DNA of 64,000 nucleotides, taken from assembly GCF_000807775.2 (NCBI RefSeq), contig NZ_CP047385.1, positions 1,426,001-1,490,000 of the forward strand, in the 5' to 3' direction. Numbering within the stretch: the stretch's first letter is position 1; every line of letters begins with the position of its first letter. Positions 18,784-27,054 of this stretch are shown in pieces. The notes below the pieces were generated by a model. The model worked only from the letters and a program-made list of their open reading frames with translations, searched no databases and was not told the origin of the DNA. The translations under genes and the position numbers were made by a program. This stretch comes from Pandoraea fibrosis (GTDB taxonomy: Bacteria > Pseudomonadota > Gammaproteobacteria > Burkholderiales > Burkholderiaceae).

Positions 18784-19379
18784 ACGCGCCGGACCAACGC
18801 CTGCCGCTCACGCTCGATGCCGATGGCTGGGTTCGCGAGGCCGAGCGTCTGCCGTCTCCCAATTTCGACATGCGACCCGATGGCATGCCGACCGACCTGC
18901 TGGTGGTGCACAACATTTCGTTGCCGCCGGGACAGTTCGGCGGCGGCGAGATCGCCGCGTTCTTCCAGAATCGACTCGACCACGACGCGCATCCGTTCTT
19001 CGACGAGATTCGCGGCGTGCATGTCTCGTCGCATTTTCTGGTGCGCCGCGATGGTGCGTTGCAGCAGTTTGTGTCGTGCCATGCGCGGGCGTGGCATGCG
19101 GGCGCGTCGTCGTTTGAGGGCCGTACACGCTGCAATGATTTTTCGATCGGCGTTGAGCTCGAAGGAACGGACGACCTGCCATTTACGGCGGCGCAGTACA
19201 CCACGTTGGCGGCGCTCACGCGTGCGTTGCGTGAGCGTTTTCCGATTCAAGCCGTCGTCGGACATGCCGATATAGCACCGGGCCGGAAGACGGATCCGGG
19301 ACCGCATTTCGAGTGGGAGCGGTTGCGACGGATGGCGGATCTGAGCCCCGAAGCGTTGCCGTTTCAGCCAACCGATTAA
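18780..19379 (+). CDS. ampD: 1,6-anhydro-N-acetylmuramyl-L-alanine amidase AmpD
   Basis: Cytoplasmic zinc amidase that cleaves the stem peptide from anhydro-muropeptides during cell-wall recycling; loss derepresses ampC beta-lactamases in many bacteria. The frame continues upstream to 18720, but the ATG at 18780 fits the family (199 residues). Zinc ligands: His in VVHNISLPPGQ (near 43), His in VVGHADIAPGRKTDPGPHF (near 160) and the Asp of KTDPGPHF, with the lysine and YTTLAAL helix between. There is no signal peptide, as expected. Confidence 0.94.
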   Translation: MNAPDQRLPLTLDADGWVREAERLPSPNFDMRPDGMPTDLLVVHNISLPPGQFGGGEIAAFFQNRLDHDAHPFFDEIRGVHVSSHFLVRRDGALQQFVSCHARAWHAGASSFEGRTRCNDFSIGVELEGTDDLPFTAAQYTTLAALTRALRERFPIQAVVGHADIAPGRKTDPGPHFEWERLRRMADLSPEALPFQPTD

Positions 19380-19469
19380 TCCCCATCCGGGGGCAGGTTT
19401 TGCTTGACAGGGCGATGCCACGGGCTTCCCCGGCGTGAGAAATTTTTGGGTTTGCGGAGTGCGTCATCT

Positions 19470-19516
19470 CCACTATACTTAGTGCCAATTCCAGTGCCGA
19501 CCACTACATCTAGTGG
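19470..19516 (+). promoter_or_regulatory. Two NrdR boxes upstream of nrdA
   Basis: CCACTATACTTAGTGC (19470-19485) and CCACTACATCTAGTGG (19501-19516) both fit the NrdR consensus acaCwAtATaTwGtgt, and their starts are 31 bases apart, the three-turn spacing NrdR needs. The first box overlaps a TATACT -10 hexamer (19474-19479) that has TTGCGG 16 bases upstream, so binding would block RNA polymerase. NrdR itself is not in the window. Confidence 0.88.
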
Positions 19517-19670
19517 TTGATGTCAGGTTCGGCGAAGAATGCAATAACCATCAATACCGTGCTTGTCCTGCGGCGTTTTGTGGGGCGGCATAGCAGCAAA
19601 GCCGTGCAGCGGACACCTCGAACCCTTGGCCGTCCGTCGGTCGTGCGGTGTTCAGCACTTCGCTCCATCG

Positions 19671-19691
19671 GCGCCCCCAGGGCGCATTTTT
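19671..19691 (+). terminator. Terminator-like hairpin in the nrdA leader
   Basis: All-GC stem GCGCCC/GGGCGC with a 3-base loop, then A and five T, 64 bases before the nrdA start. It looks like a small intrinsic terminator and could attenuate transcription. Confidence 0.45.
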
Positions 19692-19754
19692 GCCGGCCGT
19701 AAAACTGGTAGAGACGCGCTAACAGCACCATCTCATTGGAACGGGAGTTTTTAC

Positions 19755-22709
19755 ATGCAGACTAACGAAAACCTCACCCGCCCGAACCCGACGCCCGCCG
19801 CGAATGCCGGCAGTGGCACGGGTGCGTCGGCGCCCCAGACGACGGGCGCATTCGAGCCGGCCACTAACGCCGACTTCAAAGTGATTCGACGCAACGGCGC
19901 GGTGGTGGGTTTCGAGCCGTCGAAGATCGCGATCGCCGTGACCAAGGCGTTCCTTGCCGTGAATGGCGGTCAAGGTGCGGCTTCGGCGCGCGTACGCGAA
20001 CTCGTGGAGCAATTGACGGAGAACGTTGTGCGCGCATTGGTGCGCAGCCGCCCGAACGGCGGCACGTTCCACATCGAAGACATTCAGGATCAGGTCGAAC
20101 TCGCGCTCATGCGCGAAGGCGAGCACAACGTGGCCCGCGCCTACGTGTTGTACCGCGAGAAGCGTGCGCAAGAGCGCGCCCACGCGGTCGAGACCACGCA
20201 GGAAACGGCAACGCCCGACGCGCCGGTGCTGCGCGTGACCGACAACGGCGTGACGCGTGCGCTCGACATGGCCGTGCTGCGTGGCGTGGTGCAAGCTGCC
20301 TGCGAAAACCTTGGCGATGAAGTGGTGGCCGAGCCGATCCTGACCGAGACCATCAAGAATCTGTACGACGGCGTGCCGCTGTCGCAGGTCTACGACTCGG
20401 CGATCCTCGCGTCGCGCACGCTCATCGAGAAGGAACCGGCGTATAGCCAGGTGACGGCCCGTATCCTGATGCACACGATCCGCCGCGAAATCCTCGGCGA
20501 AGAAGTGCCGCAGGGGGAAATGGCCGAGCGCTACATCGAATACTTCCCGCGTTTCATCAAGCAGGGTGTCGAGGCCGAACTGCTCGACGAGCAACTGCTC
20601 TCGTTCGATCTGGCCAAGCTGGGCGCCGCGCTCGACGCATCGCGCGACCTGCAATTCAATTACCTCGGCCTGCAGACGCTGTACGACCGCTACTTCCTGC
20701 ACATCGATGGCCATCGCATCGAAATGCCGCAGGCGTTCTACATGCGCGTGGCCATGGGCCTGGCGCTGAACGAAGTCGAGCGCGAAGCGCGTGCGATCGA
20801 GTTCTACCAGATCCTGTCGAGCTTCGACTTCATGAGCTCGACGCCGACGCTGTTCAACTCGGGTACGCGTCGCTCGCAGCTCTCGTCGTGCTACCTGACG
20901 ACCGTCTCGGACGATCTGGAAGGGATCTACGAAGCGCTCAAGGAAAACGCACTGCTGTCGAAGTTCGCCGGCGGTCTGGGCAACGACTGGACGCAGGTTC
21001 GCGCCCTCGGTTCGCACATCAAGGGCACGAACGGCAAGAGCCAGGGCGTGGTCCCGTTCCTGAAGGTGGTCAACGACACGGCCGTGGCCGTGAACCAGGG
21101 CGGCAAGCGCAAGGGCGCTGTCTGCGCTTACCTGGAAACGTGGCACCTGGACATCGAAGAATTCCTGGAACTGCGTAAGAACACTGGCGACGATCGCCGC
21201 CGCACGCACGACATGAACACGGCGAACTGGATTCCCGATCTGTTCATGAAGCGCGTGATGGAAGGCGCCGAGTGGACGCTGTTCTCGCCGTCGACCTGCC
21301 CGGATCTGCACGACAAGTACGGCAAGGCGTTCGAGCAGGCTTACACGGCCTACGAAGACAAGGCCGCGCGCGGCGAGATCAAGCTGTTCAAGAAGGTGCC
21401 GGCGCAAGCGCTCTGGCGCAAGATGCTGGGCATGCTGTTCGAAACCGGCCACCCGTGGATCACGTTCAAGGACCCGTGCAACATCCGTTCGCCGCAGCAG
21501 CACGTGGGCGTGGTGCACTCGTCGAACCTGTGCACGGAAATCACGCTCAATACGAGCGAGACCGAAATTGCCGTGTGTAACCTCGGCTCGGTGAACCTCG
21601 TGGCTCACCTGAAGCAGACGGCCAACGGCTACGAGCTGGATCACGAAAAGCTGCAGCGCACCATTCGTGTGGCGATGCGCATGCTCGATAACGTCATCGA
21701 CATCAATTACTACGCGGTGGCGAAGGCGCGCAATTCGAACCTGCATCACCGTCCGGTGGGCATGGGCATCATGGGCTTCCAGGACTGCCTGCACCTGCTG
21801 CGCACGCCTTATGCGTCGAACGAAGCGGTCGAGTTTGCCGACCGTTCGATGGAAGCCGTTTGCTACTACGCTTACTGGGCATCGACCGAGCTGGCCAAGG
21901 AACGCGGTCAGTATTCGTCGTACAAGGGTTCGCTGTGGGATCGTGGCATCCTGCCGCAGGATTCGCTCAAGCTGCTGGCCGAAGAGCGTGGCGGTTACGT
22001 CGACGTCGACCTGTCGAGCACGCTCGAATGGGACAGCCTGCGCAAGCACATCGCCGAACACGGCATGCGCAACTCGAACTGCGTGGCGATCGCACCCACG
22101 GCGACGATCTCGAACATCATCGGCGTCTCGGCCTGTATCGAGCCGACGTTCCAGAACCTGTACGTGAAGTCGAACCTGTCGGGCGAATTCACGGTGGTCA
22201 ACGAGTATCTGGTGCGTGACCTGAAGGCCCGTGGTCTGTGGGACGAAGTAATGGTCGCCGACCTGAAGTACTTCGACGGCTCGCTGGCTCGCATCGATCG
22301 CGTGCCGGCCGACCTGCGCGAGATCTACGCCACGGCGTTTGAAGTCGAGCCGAAGTGGCTGGTCGAGGCGGCGTCGCGTCGTCAGAAGTGGATCGATCAG
22401 GCGCAGTCGCTCAACATCTATATGGCGGGCGCATCGGGCAAGAAGCTCGACGAGACGTACAAGCTGGCGTGGACGCGTGCCCTCAAGACCACGTACTACC
22501 TCCGCACGATGGCCGCCACGCACGTCGAGAAGTCGACGGTGAGCCACGGCGCGCTGAACGCAGTGAGTTCGGGGGGCGTGACGCCGAGCGGCAGCCTCGC
22601 GGCCGAGCCGACCTCGCCGCTGGCACAGCCGATGCCGGAAGCCGAAGGCGCAGTCTGCACGATGCGTCCGGGCGACCCGGGCTTCGACGAGTGCGAGGCT
22701 TGCCAGTAA
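19755..22709 (+). CDS. nrdA: Ribonucleoside-diphosphate reductase alpha subunit (class Ia)
   Basis: Catalytic subunit that reduces ribonucleoside diphosphates to deoxy forms. The open frame extends upstream, but the ATG at 19755 with CGGGAG nine bases before it gives a sensible 984-residue protein. Order: disordered Ala/Thr/Gly-rich leader (1-35); an ATP-cone (about 37-130, FKVIRRNGAVVGFEPSKI); the large barrel with SSCYLTT, NLCTEITLNTSETEIAVCNLGS (active-site Cys and Glu) and PTATISNIIG; and a C-terminal redox pair in ECEACQ. The separate nrdB lies 1.7 kb downstream beyond a terminator and an opposed epimerase gene, so the subunits are transcribed independently but share NrdR boxes. Confidence 0.96.
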   Translation: MQTNENLTRPNPTPAANAGSGTGASAPQTTGAFEPATNADFKVIRRNGAVVGFEPSKIAIAVTKAFLAVNGGQGAASARVRELVEQLTENVVRALVRSRPNGGTFHIEDIQDQVELALMREGEHNVARAYVLYREKRAQERAHAVETTQETATPDAPVLRVTDNGVTRALDMAVLRGVVQAACENLGDEVVAEPILTETIKNLYDGVPLSQVYDSAILASRTLIEKEPAYSQVTARILMHTIRREILGEEVPQGEMAERYIEYFPRFIKQGVEAELLDEQLLSFDLAKLGAALDASRDLQFNYLGLQTLYDRYFLHIDGHRIEMPQAFYMRVAMGLALNEVEREARAIEFYQILSSFDFMSSTPTLFNSGTRRSQLSSCYLTTVSDDLEGIYEALKENALLSKFAGGLGNDWTQVRALGSHIKGTNGKSQGVVPFLKVVNDTAVAVNQGGKRKGAVCAYLETWHLDIEEFLELRKNTGDDRRRTHDMNTANWIPDLFMKRVMEGAEWTLFSPSTCPDLHDKYGKAFEQAYTAYEDKAARGEIKLFKKVPAQALWRKMLGMLFETGHPWITFKDPCNIRSPQQHVGVVHSSNLCTEITLNTSETEIAVCNLGSVNLVAHLKQTANGYELDHEKLQRTIRVAMRMLDNVIDINYYAVAKARNSNLHHRPVGMGIMGFQDCLHLLRTPYASNEAVEFADRSMEAVCYYAYWASTELAKERGQYSSYKGSLWDRGILPQDSLKLLAEERGGYVDVDLSSTLEWDSLRKHIAEHGMRNSNCVAIAPTATISNIIGVSACIEPTFQNLYVKSNLSGEFTVVNEYLVRDLKARGLWDEVMVADLKYFDGSLARIDRVPADLREIYATAFEVEPKWLVEAASRRQKWIDQAQSLNIYMAGASGKKLDETYKLAWTRALKTTYYLRTMAATHVEKSTVSHGALNAVSSGGVTPSGSLAAEPTSPLAQPMPEAEGAVCTMRPGDPGFDECEACQ

Positions 22710-22751
22710 GTTGAGCGTGCCGCGGTGCCTGACAAGGTGCCCGGCATCTGG

Positions 22752-22790
22752 AAAAAACCCCGTCGCCCTTGTGGGCCGACGGGGTTTTTT
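22752..22790 (+). terminator. Rho-independent terminator after nrdA
   Basis: AAAAAACCCCGTCG.CCC paired with GGGCCGACGGGGTTTTTT around a TTGT loop, with one bulge; a very stable bidirectional terminator also placed to end the opposed epimerase gene. Confidence 0.9.
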
Positions 22791-22850
22791 CTTGGGCGGA
22801 TTCGGATGCGTTCGATGAGCGCGCGCCGTGCCCGGGCGAGTCGGAGGGGA

Positions 22851-23813
22851 TCAGGCCAGATCGATCCGCATCGACAGATCGAGTGTCTGCCCGTGTGCCA
22901 CGACGACATGATCGTCGTCGAACTCGCCGACGCGGTGGGTCGACGGCTCGAGACACAGATACGGGCGACCGGCAGGCGAGTGCAGCACCAGCCAACTGGC
23001 GTCGTCGCTGCTCACCGTGGCCGAGCGCAAACCGCCGGCGTAGTCGATGCGCGCGTTGAATGTACCGGACTCGGAGGGCACTTCGGCGAACCAGGTCGAC
23101 CGTCCCCCGGTGTCGAGTCCACCACCGACCGACACGACTTCCATTGCGCCGACATGCACGCGCTGCTCGCTCGGCCAGCGAATGTCCTCCGACGGCGAGC
23201 GCCAGATGGCTTCCGATTCGAACGTCAGACGCGCGCCTGCGGGCCAGCGGAAGTACGGGTGCAGACCGAGCCCGGCCGGCATGTCTTCGGCGCCGAGATT
23301 GGTGATCGACAGGTGCATGTCGACGCCGTGCTCGTCGAGCGTCACCGAGAGGTACGCCTGATAGTGCCAGGGCCACTCGGGTTGTGCTGGGCTGTCGAGT
23401 TGCAGCACGCAACAGTGCGGGCTCTCGTCGACGACGTCCCACTCGCGCCGCAGCCCCCAGCCGTGCAGCGAACTCGACGCCACCGGCGTCTCGCGAACGG
23501 CAATCGCGCGCTCGCGCCAGTGCAGCGTGTCGTCGCGCAACATATTGGTGTACGGCAGCATCGGAAACGCACCGGCCTTCGGCCATTCGTCCGATGGGAA
23601 CGGCTCGTTGCCCATGGGGACGAGGTAGTCGAAGAGGTCGCCGCGTGTGTCGCGGCGCGCGAGTCGTGCGAGCCGTCCGCCACAACCGGGTTGAACGTCG
23701 GCCACGAGTGCGCCCTTCGAGAGACGGATCGGTTTGCCGGGGGTGAGGGTGCGTGGGGTCGGGCCCGGCGAACCTGCCTGGGCCTGTGCGCTGTGGGCGC
23801 CTGCGGATGTCAT
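22851..23813 (-). CDS. Aldose 1-epimerase family protein
   Basis: Mutarotase-fold enzyme that interconverts anomers of free sugars. The frame is open to 23936, but the ATG at 23813 has AAGGAG nine bases upstream, giving 320 residues. Family features: NMLRDDTLHW-type substrate loop with preceding PYTN, His in LHGWGLRREWDV (near 120), GLGLHPYF with the second catalytic-type His (near 187), and a Glu in LCLEPSTHRVGEF near 290 as general base. It lies between and opposed to nrdA and nrdB, with no functional link to them that I can see. Substrate unknown. Confidence 0.87.
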   Translation of the reverse strand: MTSAGAHSAQAQAGSPGPTPRTLTPGKPIRLSKGALVADVQPGCGGRLARLARRDTRGDLFDYLVPMGNEPFPSDEWPKAGAFPMLPYTNMLRDDTLHWRERAIAVRETPVASSSLHGWGLRREWDVVDESPHCCVLQLDSPAQPEWPWHYQAYLSVTLDEHGVDMHLSITNLGAEDMPAGLGLHPYFRWPAGARLTFESEAIWRSPSEDIRWPSEQRVHVGAMEVVSVGGGLDTGGRSTWFAEVPSESGTFNARIDYAGGLRSATVSSDDASWLVLHSPAGRPYLCLEPSTHRVGEFDDDHVVVAHGQTLDLSMRIDLA

Positions 23814-24023
23814 CGTCGGTATCTCCTTCATCGGCGTCTGGAGGTGGCGCGCGCCGGAATCTGTCGTTCCGGTCCGCTGCGCGGTGACGCTCGTCGCGAC
23901 AGGATACGCCAATGTGACGTGGCATCGGCGCGCCACACCGCCATGACTGTCGTGCGACGCCGTTTCGTGGCAAGATGCCGGTCCCGCGAGGCCGGACGCC
24001 TATGCCCTAGGGAAAACCGCCGG

Positions 24024-24070
24024 ACACTAGGTATAGTGGTCATCGTGCGGTGCGACACTATATCTAGTGT
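24024..24070 (+). promoter_or_regulatory. Two NrdR boxes upstream of nrdB
   Basis: ACACTAGGTATAGTGG (24024-24039) and ACACTATATCTAGTGT (24055-24070), starts 31 bases apart, the same spacing as at nrdA. The second is almost a perfect palindrome and a near-exact consensus match. A TATAGT inside the first box may be the -10. Confidence 0.9.
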
Positions 24071-24138
24071 GGTGTGCTGGAATGAGTGACGTAATTGTGC
24101 TAAATTGGAGTCATTCAATTCGACGTCGGGAGGTCATG

Positions 24139-24306
24139 ATGTTGTTACCGCTCTCGCGTCGGCGTTGTTGTTCAAAACTGCGCAAATGCGCATCTGCATC
24201 ACCCCCGAAACACGGCAACTTTTCCGGCGGACTTCGCACTGTCGGCGATAAGTCGCCGGCTGCCGGATCGCAAGTTTTTTGTCAGCCTTCGCTCGCGAAC
24301 GGCTGA
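24139..24306 (+). CDS. Possible short leader ORF in the nrdB 5' region
   Basis: An ATG at 24139 (another at 24136) follows a strong GGGAGGT ribosome site (24128-24134) and opens a 55-codon frame ending 63 bases before nrdB. The peptide is basic, contains a Cys-Cys pair followed by a third Cys (RRRCCSKLRKC), and has no known domain. Strong initiation signal, weak coding character: it may be a regulatory leader peptide or chance. Confidence 0.3.
   Translation: MLLPLSRRRCCSKLRKCASASPPKHGNFSGGLRTVGDKSPAAGSQVFCQPSLANG
24241..24280 (+). terminator. Hairpin followed by T6 in the nrdB leader
   Basis: GTCGGCGA-TAAG-TCGCCGGC (24241-24260) is followed after 14 bases by six T (24275-24280). An outer pairing of ACTTCGC with GCAAGT brings the T run next to the stem. 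It could be an attenuator inside the nrdB leader, but the geometry is imperfect. Confidence 0.3.
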
Positions 24307-24369
24307 TCTGTCACTTCGGCGATGTGCGCGTATGTGTGCATCGCATCAACCTGAACGGACTGAGACCCT

Positions 24370-25518
24370 ATGCTTAACTGGGAAGAAGACACCACCGCCG
24401 CCAAGTCGGCTGCCCCTGCCTCCGCTCCGGCCCCTGCGCCGGCGTCGAACATTCTCGGCACCCAAGGGGATACCCCGAGTGTGATCGCTTCGCAGTCGAC
24501 GCGTCGCGTGAGTGCGTCCGACAAGCGCGTGATCAACGGCACGACGGACGTGAACCAACTGGTGCCCTTCAAGTACAAGTGGGCCTGGGAGAAATATCTG
24601 GCCGGTTGCGCGAACCACTGGATGCCGCAGGAAATCAACATGTCGCGCGACATCGCACTTTGGAAAGACCCGAACGGTCTGACCGAAGACGAGCGCCGCA
24701 TCATCAAGCGCAACCTCGGCTTCTTCGTGACGGCCGACTCGCTCGCCGCGAACAACATCGTGCTGGGCACCTATCGTCACATCACCGCTCCGGAGTGCCG
24801 CCAGTTCCTGCTGCGTCAGGCGTTCGAAGAGGCGATCCATACGCATGCCTATCAGTACATCGTCGAGAGCCTGGGCCTGGACGAAGGCGAGATCTTCAAC
24901 GCGTATCACGAAGTGCCGTCGATTCGCGACAAGGATGAGTTCCTGCTGCCGTTCATTGAAGTCGTGGCCGACCCGTCGTTCCAGACCGGTACGCAGGAAG
25001 CCGATCAGAAGCTGCTGCGCTCGCTGATCGTGTTCGCCTGCATCATGGAAGGCCTGTTCTTCTATGTCGGCTTCACGCAGATCCTCGCGCTGGGCCGTCA
25101 GAACAAGATGACGGGGGCGGCGGAACAGTATCAGTACATCCTTCGCGACGAGTCGATGCACTGCAACTTCGGCATCGATCTGATCAATCAGGTGAAGCTG
25201 GAAAACCCGAATCTGTGGACGCCGGAGTTCCGCGAAGAGATTCGTGAGCTGTTCAAGAAGGCGGTCGAGCTGGAGTATCGCTACGCTGAAGATACGATGC
25301 CGCGCGGCGTGCTTGGTCTGAACGCCGGCATGTTCAAGAGCTATCTTCGCTTCATCGCGAACCGTCGTTGTGCCCAAATTGGTCTCGAAGCGCTCTACCC
25401 GAACGAAGAGAATCCGTTCCCGTGGATGAGCGAGATGATCGACCTGAAGAAGGAACGCAACTTCTTCGAAACGCGTGTGATCGAGTACCAGACCGGTGGC
25501 GCGCTGAGCTGGGACTAA
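24370..25518 (+). CDS. nrdB: Ribonucleoside-diphosphate reductase beta subunit (class Ia)
   Basis: Diiron subunit that holds the tyrosyl radical used by NrdA. The 382 residues begin [16 protein letters not shown], followed by a disordered Ala/Pro region to about 40. Metal ligands and radical site are intact: Asp in [11 protein letters not shown], then [13 protein letters not shown], where E, H and the Tyr four residues after the His match E. coli E115/H118/Y122, and later [11 protein letters not shown] and ESMHCNFG. The Tyr shows this is a class Ia/b enzyme, not a Tyr-less class Ic one. Transcribed from its own NrdR-controlled promoter with a leader near 300 nt. Confidence 0.96.
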   Translation: MLNWEEDTTAAKSAAPASAPAPAPASNILGTQGDTPSVIASQSTRRVSASDKRVINGTTDVNQLVPFKYKWAWEKYLAGCANHWMPQEINMSRDIALWKDPNGLTEDERRIIKRNLGFFVTADSLAANNIVLGTYRHITAPECRQFLLRQAFEEAIHTHAYQYIVESLGLDEGEIFNAYHEVPSIRDKDEFLLPFIEVVADPSFQTGTQEADQKLLRSLIVFACIMEGLFFYVGFTQILALGRQNKMTGAAEQYQYILRDESMHCNFGIDLINQVKLENPNLWTPEFREEIRELFKKAVELEYRYAEDTMPRGVLGLNAGMFKSYLRFIANRRCAQIGLEALYPNEENPFPWMSEMIDLKKERNFFETRVIEYQTGGALSWD

Positions 25519-25783
25519 GTCAAAAGTGAAAAATGGGTGCTCGCTGCAAAGCAAGCATCCATGCGGGTTTCCAGAGGGTGGTGTGTTCGCGCGCAGCGCG
25601 TGTGACCAGCAGCAAGAGAAGCAAAAGAGAACGTGCAGGTCACGCACATCATCCTCACTCGCGAGAGGTTTCTATCGCTTCGCAAGTGCTTCGCACGCAT
25701 CGACATGCGAGTGCGATGTGCATCAAATACAACAGATTGACTTCATCGTGACGAATGTTGTGCGCTTTTTTACGCGCAAAGTA
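25519..25783 (+). other. Gene-free stretch after nrdB
   Basis: I see no gene here. It holds an imperfect hairpin (GGGTGCTCGCT/AGCAAGCATCC, about 25535-25562) that may help end nrdB, then DNA clearly more AT-rich than the genome average towards 25783. Confidence 0.5.
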
Positions 25784-25812
25784 TTAACATCGCATCACAA
25801 AAGAATTATTAT
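25784..25812 (+). promoter_or_regulatory. Strong sigma70-type promoter in the gene-free region
   Basis: TTAACA (25784-25789) and TATTAT (25807-25812) with a 17-base spacer, in an AT-rich setting. Predicted start near 25819. There is no gene for more than 400 bases downstream. Confidence 0.65.
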
Positions 25813-25818
25813 TCGCTC

Positions 25819-26054
25819 AAATAAATTGCAGTCTCGATGAACACACGAAAGCACATCGCTTTCCTCCCGCGACAGAGAGCTGGTAGTTACGGAGCGTAAA
25901 AACCTTGGTGCATAGCAAGCAGTATCGCTTATCCGCTATCGCAATCTCCTCCATCCCGATGACGGGACAGGCAAGCTACCCCCCGAAGAATCTGGCGAAT
26001 CCCCCTTCTCAAGACAATCGAATTGCTGGCGGCAATGTCGCCGGCAATTTTTTT
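25819..26054 (+). ncRNA. Candidate small RNA of about 235 nt upstream of the histone gene
   Basis: Bounded by the promoter at 25784-25812 and a strong intrinsic terminator at 26021-26054. Inside are a hairpin TCCCG-ATGA-CGGGA (25954-25967) and several C-rich stretches likely to be single-stranded (CTCCTCC near 25947, CCCCCC near 25980, CCCCCTTCTC near 26001), of the kind bacterial small RNAs use to pair with ribosome-binding sites. A 101-codon frame beginning at 25905 crosses the terminator and has low GC at third positions, unlike real genes here. The transcript could instead be the attenuated leader of the histone gene. Confidence 0.5.
26021..26054 (+). terminator. Strong Rho-independent terminator of the candidate small RNA
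   Basis: AATTGCTGGCG pairs over 11 positions (one G-T) with CGCCGGCAATT around a 7-base loop, followed by seven T. It stands 180 bases before the histone start. Confidence 0.8.
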
Positions 26055-26234
26055 GCGCGCGTGACCACACACGGTCAGCGTCATGCGCGCAGCGCCGAAT
26101 TCATTAGCGTAAGCCGTCGTTGTCCGATGCGTACGCCGATGAATAGCCCGCTCGCCGGCAGTTCACCGCACGGTGGTCGGGTTTCCTTCTCAGGTGGTTT
26201 GTTTGAGTGATCTTTCACGTTAAGGAGCAAAGTG

Positions 26235-26840
26235 ATGGCTACTACTGCTAAGAAAAAACCCGCAGCCAAGAAGGCTGTTGCCAAGAAGCCGGTAGCGAAG
26301 AAGGCTGCCGCCGCCAAGAAGCCTGTCGCCAAGAAGGCTGTGGCTGCTAAGAAGCCGGTCGCGAAGAAGGCAGCTGCTGCCAAGAAGCCGGCAGCCAAGA
26401 AGGTTGCTGCTAAGAAGCCGGCAGCGAAGAAGGTTGCGGTGAAGAAGGTTGCCGCCAAGAAGCCGGTCGCCAAGAAGGCAGCGGTGAAGAAGGTTGCCGC
26501 CAAGAAGCCGGTCGCCAAGAAGGCAGCCGTCAAGAAAGTCGCCGCCAAGAAGCCGGCAGCCAAGAAGGCAGCAGTGAAGAAGGTTGCTGCCAAGAAGCCG
26601 GCAGCCAAGAAGGCAGCAGTGAAGAAGGCCGCTGCCAAGAAACCGGCTGCCAAGAAGGTTGCTGCGAAGAAGCCGGCTGCTAAAAAGCCCGCTGCCAAGA
26701 AGCCTGCTGCTGCGAAGAAGCCGGCTGTGAAGAAGGTGGCGGCAAAGCCTGCTGCGGCTCCGGCTGCAGCACCGGCAGCACCGAAGACGGCGTTGAACCC
26801 GGCAGCGGCATGGCCGTTCCCGACCGGCAGCCGTCCGTAA
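26235..26840 (+). CDS. H1-like histone, lysine/alanine-repeat DNA-binding protein
   Basis: Nucleoid-associated protein resembling the C-terminal tail of eukaryotic H1, HctB of chlamydiae and AlgP of pseudomonads. The ATG at 26235 is seven bases after AAGGAG (a GTG at 26232 is less likely). Of 201 residues, about 6-172 are repeats built from [18 protein letters not shown] and [10 protein letters not shown], with almost no other residue types; the last 30 ([27 protein letters not shown]) form an Ala/Pro cap ending in an aromatic motif. It is very basic and presumably disordered until bound to DNA. Repeat number is likely to vary between strains. Confidence 0.9.
   Translation: MATTAKKKPAAKKAVAKKPVAKKAAAAKKPVAKKAVAAKKPVAKKAAAAKKPAAKKVAAKKPAAKKVAVKKVAAKKPVAKKAAVKKVAAKKPVAKKAAVKKVAAKKPAAKKAAVKKVAAKKPAAKKAAVKKAAAKKPAAKKVAAKKPAAKKPAAKKPAAAKKPAVKKVAAKPAAAPAAAPAAPKTALNPAAAWPFPTGSRP
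26253..26750 (+). repeat. Degenerate tandem repeat within the histone gene
   Basis: Units of about 12-30 bases around GCCAAGAAGCCGGCAGCC and GTGAAGAAGGTTGCTGCC repeat some twenty times. Codons vary (GCA, GCC, GCT, GCG for Ala; mostly AAG for Lys), so the protein is more regular than the DNA. Such an array can gain or lose units by slippage or recombination. Confidence 0.85.
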
Positions 26841-26882
26841 TTCGAGTGCCGATGCAGGAACCAAGGCACTTAGGTGTCTTTT

Positions 26883-26904
26883 GATCGAGTAGGCCTACTC
26901 GATC
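26883..26904. repeat. Perfect 22-bp palindrome after the histone gene
   Basis: GATCGAGTAGG followed directly by its exact reverse complement CCTACTCGATC, 42 bases after the histone stop and just before the terminator. With no loop it is more like a protein-binding site than an RNA hairpin. Confidence 0.8.
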
Positions 26905-26907
26905 CGA

Positions 26908-26945
26908 AACCCGCTGTGATGAGCGATCGTCACAGCGGGTTTTTT
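26908..26945 (+). terminator. Terminator after the histone gene
   Basis: AACCCGCTGTGA/TCACAGCGGGTT, a perfect 12-bp stem with a 10-base loop, then a run of T. Confidence 0.9.
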
Positions 26946-27054
26946 CATGGCGGAAATGAAAACGGGCGACCTGAGTCGCCCGAGTGATGCGTGCGCGAGA
27001 GCGATGCGGGATCGCCCCCGGCGAGTCTTGCCGGCTTCAGTGCAACGTGACGGC

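Noticed and set aside
19380..19400. CCCC-ATCC-GGGG as an ampD terminator
   Set aside because: Only a 4-bp stem and the T run is not adjacent.
19719..22547. A 942-codon open frame antisense to nrdA
   Set aside because: Long antisense frames arise in GC-rich genes with strong codon bias. It has no family motif, while the opposite strand encodes NrdA in full.
25905..26210. 101-codon frame before the histone gene
   Set aside because: It runs through a strong terminator, has unusually low third-base GC, and a poor start signal.
26253..26750. Repeat array considered as CRISPR
   Set aside because: Units are contiguous, in frame, and encode a Lys/Ala protein; there are no unique spacers and no cas genes.
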